Assembly: GCF_910594005.1 (NCBI RefSeq)
Contig: NC_057826.1
Coordinates: forward strand, 26,321,501-26,385,500
Length of the DNA: 64,000 nucleotides
Reading direction: 5' to 3'
Source: Cervus elaphus
Lineage: Eukaryota > Chordata > Mammalia > Artiodactyla > Cervidae
The translations under genes and the position numbers were made by a program. The notes below the pieces were generated by a model, which saw only the letters and a program-made list of their open reading frames with translations, was not told the origin of the DNA and searched no databases. Below, piece after piece: positions 1-10,544 of this stretch; within the stretch, counting starts at the first letter, position 1; each line of letters opens with the position of its first letter.

Positions 1-83
1 CACAGGATCTTCCTAACCCAGTGATTGAACCCAGGTCTCCCACATTGCGGATGGATTTTTTACCATCTGAGCCACCAGGGAAG
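1..83 (-). mobile_element. Bov-tA SINE, cut by window edge
   Basis: Antisense copy of the ruminant tRNA-Glu-derived SINE. The text runs through the B-box-like part and ends in the mirrored tRNA head (gccaccagggaag). The rest of the element lies left of the window. Confidence 0.85.
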
Positions 84-85
84 AC

Positions 86-1060
86 CTTGATATAATCACA
101 CATTTACTAAAAAGTTGCAAGAATAGTGTAAGAAACCCCATATACTCACCAGACTCACAAATTATTTATATTATGCACCATTTATCATTCTCTCTCTCAC
201 TCTGATATACATTTATTTGTTTGTATATGCTTGCCTGCATATATATTTACGTATATTCTTTCTGAACCATTTAAAATTAAGTTGTTACCAGGGAGAGAGG
301 GCAATTGTGCCTTTACCCCAAAACACTTTTGTATTTTCAAGAACAAGAACATTCTCTTATGTAATCAGTACAATGACCCAAATCAGAAAATTTAACATTG
401 GTATTATACTGTTATTTACTCTGAAGTTCATATTCAAATTTCATCACTTGTCCAAATAATATTCTTCATAATATTCTTCATATTTACTTTTCCTTGTCTA
501 GGATCCAACCCAAGATTCCATATTGTTTTTAGATGTTATGACTTGTTGGTTTCTTTTAATATGGCACAGTTCCTCAGTGATGAGAGTATATAACAGATAT
601 TTTGTAGGAAGTCATTCAAGTTGAATTTGTCTAATGTTTCACCATAATTAGAATCAGGTTATCTATTTAATAATAACACAGAGATGCTGTAGCTTTCTTA
701 GTGCATTATATCAGGAGATACATGATGTCAAATTGTCCATTTCCTTCTCAGGGGATCTTCCCGACCCAGGGATTGAACCCGGGTCTCCTGCATTGCAGGC
801 AGATTCTTTACCATCTGAGGTACCAGGGAATCCCTAGTCAAATTGTCCAAACTTTTCTAAATAGCTTAGGTAGTGGCCATGAGATGTCTCCACTGTAAAG
901 TTAATATTTTCCCCTATGTAAATATTAAGTAATTTGTGTGGAAATACTTCAATACTATGTAAATATTCTGTGTGTAATATTTTTACCCACTAGTTATAAT
1001 GTCCACTAGTGGTATCCAACTTTACTGTTTCTTCTGTATTTTAGTTAGCATCCTATTGTA
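86..1060. mobile_element. Old L1M-type 3' UTR remnant
   Basis: Diverged text typical of ancient mammalian L1 3' UTRs, for example the stretch around 110-200 on uncalled pyrimidine-rich repeats and the stretch around 880-960. It is interrupted by a Bov-tA at 739-836. Similar text recurs at 2200-2340 and 12205-12530. The small reading frames here (217-459, 701-898) are fortuitous. Confidence 0.55.
739..836 (-). mobile_element. Bov-tA SINE, short copy with 12-bp TSD
   Basis: A truncated antisense Bov-tA. It is flanked by a perfect 12-bp duplication, gtcaaattgtcc, at 727-738 and 837-848, which dates the insertion after the old L1M host. Confidence 0.9.
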
Positions 1061-1200
1061 GGGCTTTCCTGATGGCTCAGACGGTAAAGAATCTGCCTGC
1101 AATGCAGGAGACCTGGGTTGGATCACTGGGTTGGGAAGATCCCCTGGAGAAGGTCATGGCAACCCACTCCAGTATTCTTGCCTGAAGAATCCAATGGACA
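1061..1200 (+). mobile_element. Bov-tA SINE, 3' truncated
   Basis: Sense copy starting with the tRNA-like head (gggctttcctgatggctcag) and ending inside the BovA part after atggaca. The usual cggacacgactgag 3' section is missing. Confidence 0.85.
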
Positions 1201-2360
1201 GATTGGATTCATAGAATCTTATTTTATTCAATGGGCTATACTCCATTTCTATCATTTATTATAAGGCTCAAGTTGTCCTAAATTTAGATAATGATAGAAA
1301 TTTCAATAAAATAATAAAATCTGGGTGATAGGTATGCTCACTGCTACTGTTATGTCATTGTTTGTAGGACCTCTCAGCAGACAAAGCTAAAAAATGTATA
1401 TATCCATACATTAATAGACATACCTGATAACTATATAAATCCATTTAACTCACCCCTAAAAACATTTCCATTATCCCAAAAGTTTCTCTCATGTTCCTCC
1501 CCAGTCAATCCCAATCAATTCCCATTCCAATACCATCCAGGAGCAACCTCTGCCCTGATTTTTTCATTATATCTTAGTTTTGCCTGTTCTAGGAGAACAT
1601 GAAAATGAATCACATATTATGTACTATTTTTGTTCTAGCTTCTTTCATTCAGTATAATATTTTTGAGATTCAAACAAGTTGATTCATGTATCAGCAGTTT
1701 GTTCCTTTTTGTTACTGAATAGTATTTCTTTACATATATCACAATTTCTTTTGCAGTGTTCACGTTAAAGGTCATGCACAGCTTTTGTTAAGTTAATTGA
1801 TGTATTTTATGCTATTGTAAATAGAATTGTTTTCATTTAATTTTCCAATTGTATTTCCAATAGCATTGATTTGTAAATTTTGACTATCCTTTGATCTTGG
1901 AAGTATCAGATCTAGGGATTGTATTATAGATGCTCAGATTTCCAACTTTTTCATTAACTGCGAAGATTAAGAGTTTTTTTTTTCTTCTCCTGCCTGTAAT
2001 TGTTTTCTTTTTCTTGCATTAGTTAAGAGGTCCAACACAATATTGAATTAAAATAATGAGAAAAGACATCTTTGCCTTGTTGCTGAACTCAGAAAAAAAA
2101 GAACTTAATATTTTACTATTTGTATAACGTTAGCTCGAAGTTTTTTGTAGCTGATCCTATTTGTCTACCTTCTTCAAGTAGAAAGTTAGATCATTGATTT
2201 TATTTAAGATTTTACTTTTAATTTCCAGAAGTATAGAAAAGTTGAAAGGATAATATAATTATTACCCAAATGCCCACCATCTAGAATCTACATGTATATT
2301 TTACTCTGCTTTCTTTATTACATATATATCAAAATATCCATCCCACTAGACATCCCTCTA
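1201..2360 (-). mobile_element. Diverged L1M fragments and AT-rich DNA
   Basis: Patches at about 1440-1960 read as the reverse complement of old L1 3' sequence. Those at about 2200-2340 resemble the L1M 3' UTR text at 86-1060. The rest is AT-rich with nothing I recognise. No gene. Confidence 0.4.
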
Positions 2361-2827
2361 GACAGTGTAGGAGGGTTCCCTTTTCACCCTGTCCAGCACT
2401 TATTGTTTGTAGATTTGCTTTTTTATGATGGCTATTCTGACTGCTGTGAGGTGATAACTCATTGTAGTTCTGATTTGTATTTCTTTAATAATTAGTGATG
2501 CTGATCATCTTTTCATGTGCCTCTTGGCCATCTGTGTGTCTTCTTTGGAGAAATGTCTCTTTAGGTCTTAGGTCTTCTGCACATTTTTTGATTGAGTTGC
2601 TTTCTTTTTGATATAGAGCTGCATGAGCTGTTTGTATATCTTAAGAGATTAATCCCTTGTCAGCTGCTTCATTTGCAAATATTTTCTCCCATCCTGTGGG
2701 TTGTCTTTTCATTTTATTTATGTTTTCCTTTGCTGAGCAAAAGCTTTTAAGTTTAATTAGGTTCCATTTGTTTATTTTTGTTTTTATTTTCATTATTCTA
2801 GGAGGTGGATCAAGAAAGATATTGCTG

Positions 2828-3040
2828 GGACTTTCCTGGTAGTCCAGTGGCTGAGACTCTGTGCTCTCAATACAGAGGGCCAAGGTTTGATCCTTGGTCA
2901 GGGAACAAGATCCCCCACGCTACAACTGAGAGTTCACATGCCCTAACTAAGGACCCCACAGGCCACACAAATATTGAAGTGCCCACATGCCACAACTGAG
3001 ACGTGGTGAGCTGAAATAAATAAATAAAAGTAATATTTAA
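2828..3040 (+). mobile_element. CHR-type SINE inside L1, 13-bp TSD
   Basis: Cetartiodactyl tRNA-Glu SINE with head ggactttcctggtagtccag and an A/T-rich tail of aaataaataaataaaag type. Perfect TSD aaagatattgctg at 2815-2827 and 3041-3053. The host L1 text resumes immediately after the second copy. Confidence 0.9.
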
Positions 3041-3458
3041 AAAGATATTGCTGCAATTTGTGTCAAAGAATGTTCTGCCTTAGAGTTTTCTTCTAAGAGT
3101 CTTACAGTGACCAGCCTTACATTTAGGTCTTTGATCCATTTTTAGTTTATTTTTGTATATGATGTTAGAGAGGTTCTAATTTCATTCTTTTACATGTAGC
3201 TGTCCAGTTTTCCCAGCACCTCTTATTGAAGAGACTGTTGTATATTTTTTCCATTGTCTATTCTTGCCTCCTCTGTCATAGATTAGATGACCATAGGTGC
3301 ATGGGTTTTTCTCTGGACTTTCTATCCTGTTTTCATGATCTATATTTCTGCTTTTGTGCCAGGAGAAGGCTGTTTTGATTACTACGATTTTGTAATATAG
3401 TCTGAAATCAGGAAGTCTCATTCTTCCAGCTCTGTTCTTTCTCAAGATTGCCTTGGCT

Positions 3459-3804
3459 GGTCTACCCTGGTGGTCCAGTGGTTAAGAATCCACCCACCAA
3501 TGCAGGGGACATGGGTTTGATCTCTGCTCCAGGAAGATCCCATATGCCATGTGGCAACTAAACCTGTGCACCACCACTGCTGACCCGGTGCTCTAGAGCC
3601 TGCAAGGCACAACTACTGAGTCCACGTGCTGTAACTACTGAAACCCGTATGCCTAGAGCCCATGCTCTGCAACCAGAGAAGCCACCACAAGAAGCCCACG
3701 TACCACAGTGAAGAGTAGGCCCTGCTCGCTGCAACTAAGAAAGTCTGAGAGCAGCAACAAAGACCCAGCAGAGCCAGAAATGAATAAATTAATCTTTTTA
3801 AAAA
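3459..3804 (+). mobile_element. CHR SINE, near full length, inside L1
   Basis: About 345 bp with a tRNA-like head, the repeated caacta-ctgagcc body and an A-rich tail. Flanks attgccttggct (3447-3458) and attgctttcgct (3805-3816) match at 10 of 12 bases, an aged TSD in the same L1. Confidence 0.85.
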
Positions 3805-4210
3805 ATTGCTTTCGCTATTCAGGGTCTTTTGTGTTTCTATACAAATTTAATTTTTTTGTTATAATTCTGTGAAAAATACCATTGGTAATTAGATAGGGAT
3901 GGTTTTGAATCTCTGGATTGCCTTGGGCAGTATAGTCATTTTGATAATATTGATTTTTTCCATCTACGAACATGGTATATCTTTACATCTGTTTGTGTCA
4001 TCTTCAGTTTCTTTCGTCATTATCTTATAGTTTTCAGAGTACTGGTCTTTTGTCCCCTTAGATAAGTTTATTCCTAGGTATTATATTCTTTTTGATGCCA
4101 TGGTAAGTGGAATTGTTTCCTTAATTTTTCTTTCTGATTTTTCACTGTTAGTGTATAGGCATGCAGGAGATTCCTCCTGTGTATTAACTGCAACTTTTCC
4201 AGTTACAACT

Positions 4211-5098
4211 TTCAGTTCAGTTCAGTTGCTCAGTCGTGTCCGACTCTTTGTGACCCCATGGACTGCAGCACGCCAGACCTCCCTGTCCATCACCAACTCC
4301 CGGAGTTTACCCAAACTCATGTCCGTTGAGTTGGTGATGCCATCCAGCCATCTCATCCTCTGTCATCCCCTTCTCCTCCTGCCTTCAATCTTTCCCAGCA
4401 TCATGGTCTTTTCAAATAAGTCAGCTCTTCGCATCAGGTGGCCAAAGTATTGGAGTTTCAGCTTCAGCATCAGTCCTTCCAGTGTATATTCAAGACTGAT
4501 TTCCTTTAGGATTGACTGATTGGACCTCCTTGCAATACAAGGGACTCTCAAGAGGCTTCTCCAACTCCACAGCTCAAAAGCATCAATTCTTCAGTGCTCA
4601 ACTTTCTTTATAGTCCAACTCTCACACCCATAATGACTACTGGAAAAACCATAGCTTTGACTAGACAGACCTCTGTCAGTAAAGTAATGTCTCTGCTTTT
4701 TAATATGCTGTCTAGATTTGTCATAGCTTTTCTTCCAAGGAGCAAGCATCTTTTAATTTCATGGCTGTAGTCACCATCTGCAGTGATTTTGGAGCCCAAG
4801 AAAATAAAGTCTGTCACTGTTTCCATTGTTTCCCCATCTAATTGCCATGAAGTGATGGGACCAGATGCCATGATCTTAGTTTTCTGAATGTTGAGCTTTA
4901 AGCCAACTTTTTCACTCTCCTCTTTCACTTTCATCAAGAGGCTCTTTAGTTCCTCTTCACTTTCTACTATAACGGTGGTGTCATCTGCATATCTGAGGTT
5001 ATTACTATTTCCAGTTTGTGTTTCATCTAGCCTGCCATTTCACATGATGTACTCTGCATGTAAGTTAAATAAGCAGGGTGACAATATACAGCCTTGAT
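4211..5098 (-). mobile_element. BovB (RTE) LINE, 5' truncated
   Basis: Antisense BovB. Its left end is the 3' terminus (ttcagttcagttgctcag). The minus frame at 4608-4937 encodes the RTE tail with KLNIQKTKIMASGP and FLGSKITADGD, and 4363-4551 encodes the C-terminal QYFGHLMRR segment. Frames are interrupted, so it is inactive. It lies between two L1 pieces. Confidence 0.9.
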
Positions 5099-5245
5099 TA
5101 GTGTGTATAATCCTTTTAATGTGCTGTTGAGATTCTGTTTGCTAGTATTTTTTCGAGGTTTTTGCATCTATGTACATCAGTGATATTATATCTTTTATTT
5201 TAAATGTTTCTCATAGATGCATATAATCTTTCGGTTTAAGCAGTC
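5099..5245 (-). mobile_element. L1 ORF2 fragment beyond BovB
   Basis: Text such as gtgctgttgagattctgttt and the gcatctatgtacatcagtga run is antisense L1 ORF2. It is probably the continuation of the 2361-4205 remnant after loss of some L1 sequence. Confidence 0.6.
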
Positions 5246-5255
5246 TTTGGCTTTT

Positions 5256-5461
5256 GGACTTCTTAGGTGGCACAGTGGTAAAGAATTCACCTGCCAATGC
5301 AGGAGATGCAAGAGATGTGGGTTCCATCCCTGGGTTGGGAAGATCCCTGGAAGTAGGAAATGGCAACCCACTCCAGTATTTTTGCCTGGAAAATTCCATG
5401 GACAGAGGAACCTGGCAGGCTATAGTCCATGGAGTTGCAAGCAGTCAGACATGACTGAGTA
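5256..5461 (+). mobile_element. Bov-tA SINE, full length, 15-bp TSD
   Basis: Complete Bov-tA from ggacttcttaggtggc to gacatgactgagt. Flanks cagtctttggctttt (5241-5255) and caatctttgcctttt (5462-5476) agree at 13 of 15 positions. Confidence 0.9.
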
Positions 5462-5530
5462 CAATCTTTGCCTTTTAACACATTACTGACTAGAGATGTA
5501 TTAATACATCTTTTGTTACCCAAACATTAC

Positions 5531-5605
5531 TGACCAAATATTCACTTATGTATTATTGACCAAATTTCATTATGTCATTATTGACCAAATATTCACTTAT
5601 GTAAC
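5531..5605 (+). repeat. Three-copy tandem repeat, 25-26 bp
   Basis: Units begin at 5531, 5557 and 5582, each starting tgaccaaat. Units 1 and 3 share 22 identical bases (tgaccaaatattcacttatg plus ta). Unit 2 is more diverged. A related gactaga/gaccaaa word precedes them near 5485-5530. No function is visible. Confidence 0.85.
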
Positions 5606-7272
5606 AAATCACTGGCCACAGGCTTTAGTTTCTGCAAAACCCCCCTGGTCAATAATGTGTCAATACAAGTGTTTAGTCATTACATATAATAGAATAATTC
5701 ATATCATTGGGTTTAAGTCTATTGTTTTGATATTTTCTATCTGTCTTATCTGTTCTTTGTCCTTTTGTTTCCTCTTTTCCTATCTTCTTTTGTCTTGAGT
5801 ATTTTTACATTCTATTTTATCCTTTATATTGGCTTATTAATTATATCTCTGTCTGAATTTTGCATTTTTAATTTATCTCAATCTATCTTCAAATAGTATT
5901 AATATTTTATCTATTATTAATACTAATATTAGTAATATTTGTTGGCATAAGAAATTCCTATTTTTACATGATCTCCTTCAAAGTGCTATCTACTTGATAG
6001 CAGGTAGAATTGCTTATCAACAAAATAGTCCTTTGATTTCTTTCTATTTGAACCCATCCAAAGACCCATAGTGAAAAATCCTCTTTAATACCAATTATTT
6101 TGCCATCAATAGTACTAGTCTGTATAACCTGGCATTTTCACAATCGTAATCAAACTAAGAGACAAAGAGAAGATTTGTGCTGAGGAATGTGTGTTATTCA
6201 CAGCAAATGTCAGAGTTCAAAGTCGTGTATGCAGATGTACTAATTGAACTAAGAACTTCATAACAGTTCAGAGCTGTAACTGTGCTAACCTTCTAGGATC
6301 AAAAACATTTACAAAAGATTGTCATCTTCTAAGGGTTATGTAGTAATTTCTCTGATTTATGTTCCAGAGTTGTTATCATCTGGATATTCCTGTTAATCAG
6401 GAAGGTAGAAATTTTCATTTAATTGTGATACGGAATTCATTAATCATTTGCTATCATCTTAATCAAGAGGAACAAATATTTTAATCAACATTCATTTAAA
6501 GCCTCCAGTGAACCAGATGCTGTTTAAAAGAAAAACAATACACTGATAGAGTTCAGAGGGCTCCCTGCTCCTTCGTGTGCTTACAAAGTTACTGACTGTA
6601 CTCTGAAGGCTTTCAATGGTGAAGGACAAGTACTAGGTGCTCTTCTTAGTGTGTTAACTGAGAACACAATGCCTTAATCTGTGGAACACATACAAAAGCT
6701 ATTATAGTACCCGATCTAAAATACTGGTAAGTTCCCGCTCCTATCTTGAAGCTTCTTGGAGACACTGACCATGTCATATTGTTAATCTTTGTAAATCTGT
6801 CTAACATGTTGCCTTACATTTGGCACGTGGTCAACAAATGTTTGTTGAATAAATTCATCTTTATTTAGTAAATTTTTCTGTAAACAGAGTAATTCAGGTA
6901 ATAGGTAAAACTCAGGACCTCATGGACTTTCACATTCAGGATATTATTGTTGCCGTTTTAATTTCTACTATTAATACTAACACAATCATTTAAACTCACA
7001 TACCAGATTTTCTTGATTAAAATGTTCTCTTTGTCTTCAGTTTCCTAAATTGCAAGGTGAGGGAGAAATCTCGTGCTACTTCATAATCAGTTGAACAGCT
7101 GTGTTACCCACAGCTAGTCAGAGAAATACAAAGTGCTAATAATATTACTATAGTTGTTAAGAGTCGATGAGTGGGCAGAATTACTAATTTTGCAAATTTG
7201 CAAATTACTAATTTGCAAAAACAAGTGTGCTCAACTCAAACAAAAAAAATTCTTCTGTCAGAAGGATGATCA
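5606..7272. other. Intergenic DNA, no gene seen
   Basis: AT-rich sequence without long frames. I recognise only a probable L2-like 3' end at 6735-6860. The stretch 5896-5942 is rich in short AT palindromes (attattaatactaatattag). Confidence 0.6.
6735..6860 (+). mobile_element. Probable L2/MIR-type 3' end
   Basis: Gene-desert text ending in caacaaatgtttgttgaata, the usual 3' hallmark of ancient L2-like LINEs. Diverged. Confidence 0.45.
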
Positions 7273-7290
7273 CAAACAAGCACAGGCCAG

Positions 7291-7606
7291 ATTTTCCTGG
7301 TGGTACAGTGGATAACAATCTGCCTGTCAATGCAGGGGACATGGGTTCAATCCCTGGTCCAGGAAGATTCCACATGCCATGGAGCAACTAATCCCGTGTG
7401 TCACAACTACTAAGCCCGAGCTCTAGGGCTGGTGAGCTGAAACTACTGAAGCTTGTGCACCCCAAAGCTGGTGCTCCACAACAGGAGAGGCCACCACAAT
7501 GAGAAGCCTATACATTGCAATGAAGAATAGCCCCTGCTTACCACAACTAGAGGAAGCCCATGCACAGCAATGAAAACTCGGTACAGCCAAAAAAATAAAA
7601 AGTTTG
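7291..7606 (+). mobile_element. CHR SINE, full length, perfect 18-bp TSD
   Basis: Head attttcctggtggtacag, CHR body with repeated cacaactactaagccc-like units, and A-rich tail. Flanked by an identical 18-bp direct repeat, caaacaagcacaggccag, at 7273-7290 and 7607-7624. The minus-strand frames at 7423-7688 are shadows inside the SINE. Confidence 0.95.
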
Positions 7607-7624
7607 CAAACAAGCACAGGCCAG

Positions 7625-8229
7625 TGCATTGGTATTTGCACTTTTCATTTATCTGTAAGACTGAAGTCTGTTGCTTTAGATCCCACAATTTGCTCTTTAC
7701 AACATACTGAAACTAGATAGACTATTTTAAAAATGCAAAATAGTAACTGCTAGTAGGTAGCTTGATGGTGATAAAAAGTACAGTTTTTAGAATTAAAATT
7801 AGTAAGTAGTAAAAATGGCAGAAACAAAGACCAAGAAGTGAGAGAACTCATAGTGTGTTTCAGTATTAGTGAGCGGATCAGTGTGTCTACAACAGATGCT
7901 GTGGTGGAAAACAAGACAAGAATGGTCAACTGTGGTCTAAATAGGGAGGGCCTTGAATCTTCCGTCACCCAGAGTGGCCGTAGGTCAGACTATGGTGAAT
8001 AGGAAGCCTTGATGCTGTTTGAGTAGGGATCTGGTTGATATAAACCACGTTTGGAAGGCAGTTTCATAATGATGTCAAGCAGAGATGAGGTAAGTGGGTA
8101 ATCCTTACTCTCACAGACTATTAAATTAAATGAATAATTTCTATTTTACTTTATCCTATGAAACATATCATCAATACAGAGGTAAAATACAAGGACATGC
8201 AACTTAAAGAATAATAAACACCAACTTTT
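7625..8229. other. Intergenic DNA, nothing recognised
   Basis: No open frame with coding character and no repeat I can name. The minus frame at 7750-7968 has no recognisable domain. Confidence 0.5.
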
Positions 8230-8660
8230 AAACTTTTAAAACATTTTTTGCTTCCTAATTATATATTCCTGAATTATATTTTTTTAGTTTTGCCTGTCCT
8301 TGACTTTATATAATGGAGTCATACTCTAAGTACTTTTCTTTGCTAGCTTTATTTCCTTGGTCAACATTTTTGAGATTCTCATCCATATTAATGCCTATAG
8401 CTGTAGTGCATCCTTTCACTGCTGTATAGTATTCTATTGTTTGACTACACCACAGCTTTATCCACTGATATTTCCAGTTCTTTGCTATTATGAATAGTAT
8501 AGCTAAGAAGCTCCTGCATACGCCTGCTGGTGAATGTAAAAATTGTTCTTTAGGGTGAATATCTAGGAGTAGAATTGCTAGGTCATTAGAAATGGTATTT
8601 TCAACTTATAAGGCAATACAAAATTGTTACCCAAAGTCTTGAGCAAATTTACAGTCTCAT
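8230..8660 (-). mobile_element. L1M fragment, antisense
   Basis: Old L1 3'-end text in reverse complement: ctgtatagtattctattgtt, then the tgctattatgaatagtatag run and the ctaggagtagaattgctagg motif. Confidence 0.65.
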
Positions 8661-8662
8661 AA

Positions 8663-8891
8663 GGACTTCCTAGGTGGCTCTAGTGGTAAAGAACCTACCT
8701 CCTGAATGCAGGAGATATAAGAAATGCAGGTTATCCTCAGGTCAGCAAGAGCCCCTCTAGGAGGGCATGGCAATCCACTTCAGTATTCTTGCCTGGAGAA
8801 TTCTAGCCCACAGATGAGCCTAGTGGGCTACAGTCCACAGGGTCACAAACAGTCAGACACGAGTGAAGTGACTGAGCATGCATGCATGCAC
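8663..8891 (+). mobile_element. Bov-tA SINE, diverged
   Basis: Head ggacttcctaggtggctcta, BovA body, and a 3' end passing into a gcatgcatgcatgcac run. A second Bov-tA is inserted at or next to its 3' end. Confidence 0.85.
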
Positions 8892-8903
8892 GCAAGGAGT
8901 GTA

Positions 8904-9109
8904 GGGGGCTTCCCAGGTGGCTCAAGGGTAAAGAATCCACCTGTCAATGGAGGAGACACAGGTTTGATCCCTGGGCCGGGAAGGTTCCCTGGAGGAGGAA
9001 ATGCCAAACCATTTCAGTATTCTTCCCTGGAAAATCCCATGGACAGAGGAGCCTGGTGGGCTACAGTCCATGGGGTCACAGAGTTGGACATGAGGGAACA
9101 TGCACACAG
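8904..9109 (+). mobile_element. Bov-tA SINE beside the previous one
   Basis: Complete Bov-tA (ggggcttcccaggtggctca to gttggacatgaggga). Flanks gcaaggagtgta (8892-8903) and gcaagaagtgta (9110-9121) match at 11 of 12 bases, so it landed in or beside the tail of the 8663 copy. Confidence 0.9.
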
Positions 9110-9121
9110 GCAAGAAGTGTA

Positions 9122-9525
9122 TGAGGGTTTCTATGGCTCCTTTTCCTCCCAACATCAAAAACTGACCAATTTTCAAGTTTCTTTTTGCAAGTTTGGAAGG
9201 TATGAAATGGTATCTCATTGGTTTGTATTTCTCTGATCACTAATGAAGTTGAGAATCTTTTCACATGCTTTTTTGGCCATAAATGCTCTCCCTTCTAAGA
9301 TTCTGTTGTTGTTTAGTCACTAAGGCATGTCTGACTGTTTTGCGATGCTATGGACTACACACGCCACTCAGAATGGTCACCATCAAAAAATCTACAAAGA
9401 ATAAATTCTGGAGAGGATATGGAGAAAAGGAAATCCTCTTGCATTGTTTGTGGGAAAGTAAGTTGATACAGCCACTATGCAGAACAGTATGGAGATTCCT
9501 TAAAAAACTATGAATAGAACTACCA
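9122..9525. mobile_element. L1 mosaic with a BovA scrap
   Basis: 9122-9297 reads as antisense L1M (ggtatctcattggtttgtat). 9298-9366 is a scrap of antisense BovA (gtttagtcactaaggcatgt). 9367-9520 is sense L1 ORF2 3' end (ggagaggatatggagaaaag). The change of strand shows at least two separate insertions or a rearrangement. Confidence 0.6.
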
Positions 9526-9735
9526 TGTGTGCGTGCATGCTCAGCCATGTCCGACTCTTTGTGACCCCATGGACTGCAGCCCGCCAGGCTCCTCTGACCA
9601 TGGTATTTTCCAGGAAAGAACACTGGATTGGGTGTCCATTTCCTTCTCCAGAGGATCTTCCCAACCCAGGGATCGAACCCATATCTCCTGCACTGGGAGG
9701 CTGATTCTCTACCACTGAACCATCAGGAAAGCCCC
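9526..9735 (-). mobile_element. Bov-tA SINE, full length
   Basis: Antisense copy from the gactctttgtgaccccatgg section to the mirrored tRNA head aaccatcaggaaagcc. Several ORFs on both strands here are SINE shadows. Confidence 0.9.
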
Positions 9736-10181
9736 CCTTCCAAGACATGATATGATTATTTCATATAGCTAAGATTAGAGGTGAAATATCTAATCATATC
9801 ATTTGCCCACCTTCCAGTTGGTTTATATTTCTTTATTGGTCTGCCAGGTCATGTCTGTCTTATATCAAGTTTTCATTTATCCACGGGTCTGTTTCTATCA
9901 TCTGTTTTCTTAATTCATTTTTAATTTATTTGAATATTTAAGACTGGTAAACTACAAAATGACTTTTAATGAAAGCACCAATAAAGGAATTCATTCATGG
10001 GATTTTTTTTTTTTAATTTACAAGAAATTTTTGAAAACAGTAATCACTGAGGATTAGCGTGCCACCAGAGAGAATCTAAAGTGGTCCATGAATGTCAGCA
10101 CAGCCTCCAAACATGCATAAGGGAGGGGAGGTTAGCTTTACTGAGCACTTTATCTGTGCTTTTCCCTATTTCTTACATCAA
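9736..10181. other. Intergenic DNA, nothing recognised
   Basis: AT-rich, with a T11 run near 10003. Possibly old L1, but too diverged to call. Confidence 0.4.
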
Positions 10182-10194
10182 GATCTTGGGGGTT

Positions 10195-10531
10195 GGGCTT
10201 CCCTGGTGGCTAAGTGGTAAAGAATCTGCCTGCCAATGCAGGAGATCCTTGATCCGGGAAGATCCCACATGCTGCGGAAAAACCACGTCCATGTGCCACA
10301 GCTATTGAGCCTGTGTTCTACAGCCTGGTAGCCGCAGCTACTGAGCCCATGTGCCCGCGACTACTGAAGCTGGCTCCACAAGAGAAGCCACTGCAGTGAG
10401 AAGCCCTCGCACCACAACTAGAGAGTAGCCCCCTGCTTTCCACAACTAGGAAATGCTCAAGCAGCAATGAAGACCCAGCACAGCCCAAAATAAGTAAATG
10501 AATAATTGTTTGTTTGTTTTTTAAAAAAAAG
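10195..10531 (+). mobile_element. CHR SINE, full length, 13-bp TSD
   Basis: Head gggcttccctggtggctaag, CHR body, and tail of gtttgtttgttttttaaaaaaaa type. Perfect TSD gatcttgggggtt at 10182-10194 and 10532-10544. Confidence 0.95.
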
Positions 10532-10544
10532 GATCTTGGGGGTT

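Larger units (their letters stand above)
2361..4205 (-). mobile_element. L1 ORF2 3' half, antisense remnant
   Basis: Reverse complement of the L1 ORF2 C-terminal half: the stretches around 2640-2800, 3060-3460 and 3820-4140 match the familiar L1 endonuclease/RT LINE text in order. Frames are broken by stops. Two CHR SINEs split it (2828-3040, 3459-3804), and it gives way to BovB at about 4211. More L1 follows at 5099-5245, but the two L1 ends are not contiguous in the consensus, so some L1 was lost. Confidence 0.75.

Noticed and set aside
7291..7606. tRNA-like sequence suggesting a tRNA gene
   Set aside because: This and all similar heads belong to tRNA-Glu-derived SINEs with TSDs and tails; no complete cloverleaf with an intact anticodon arm was seen.
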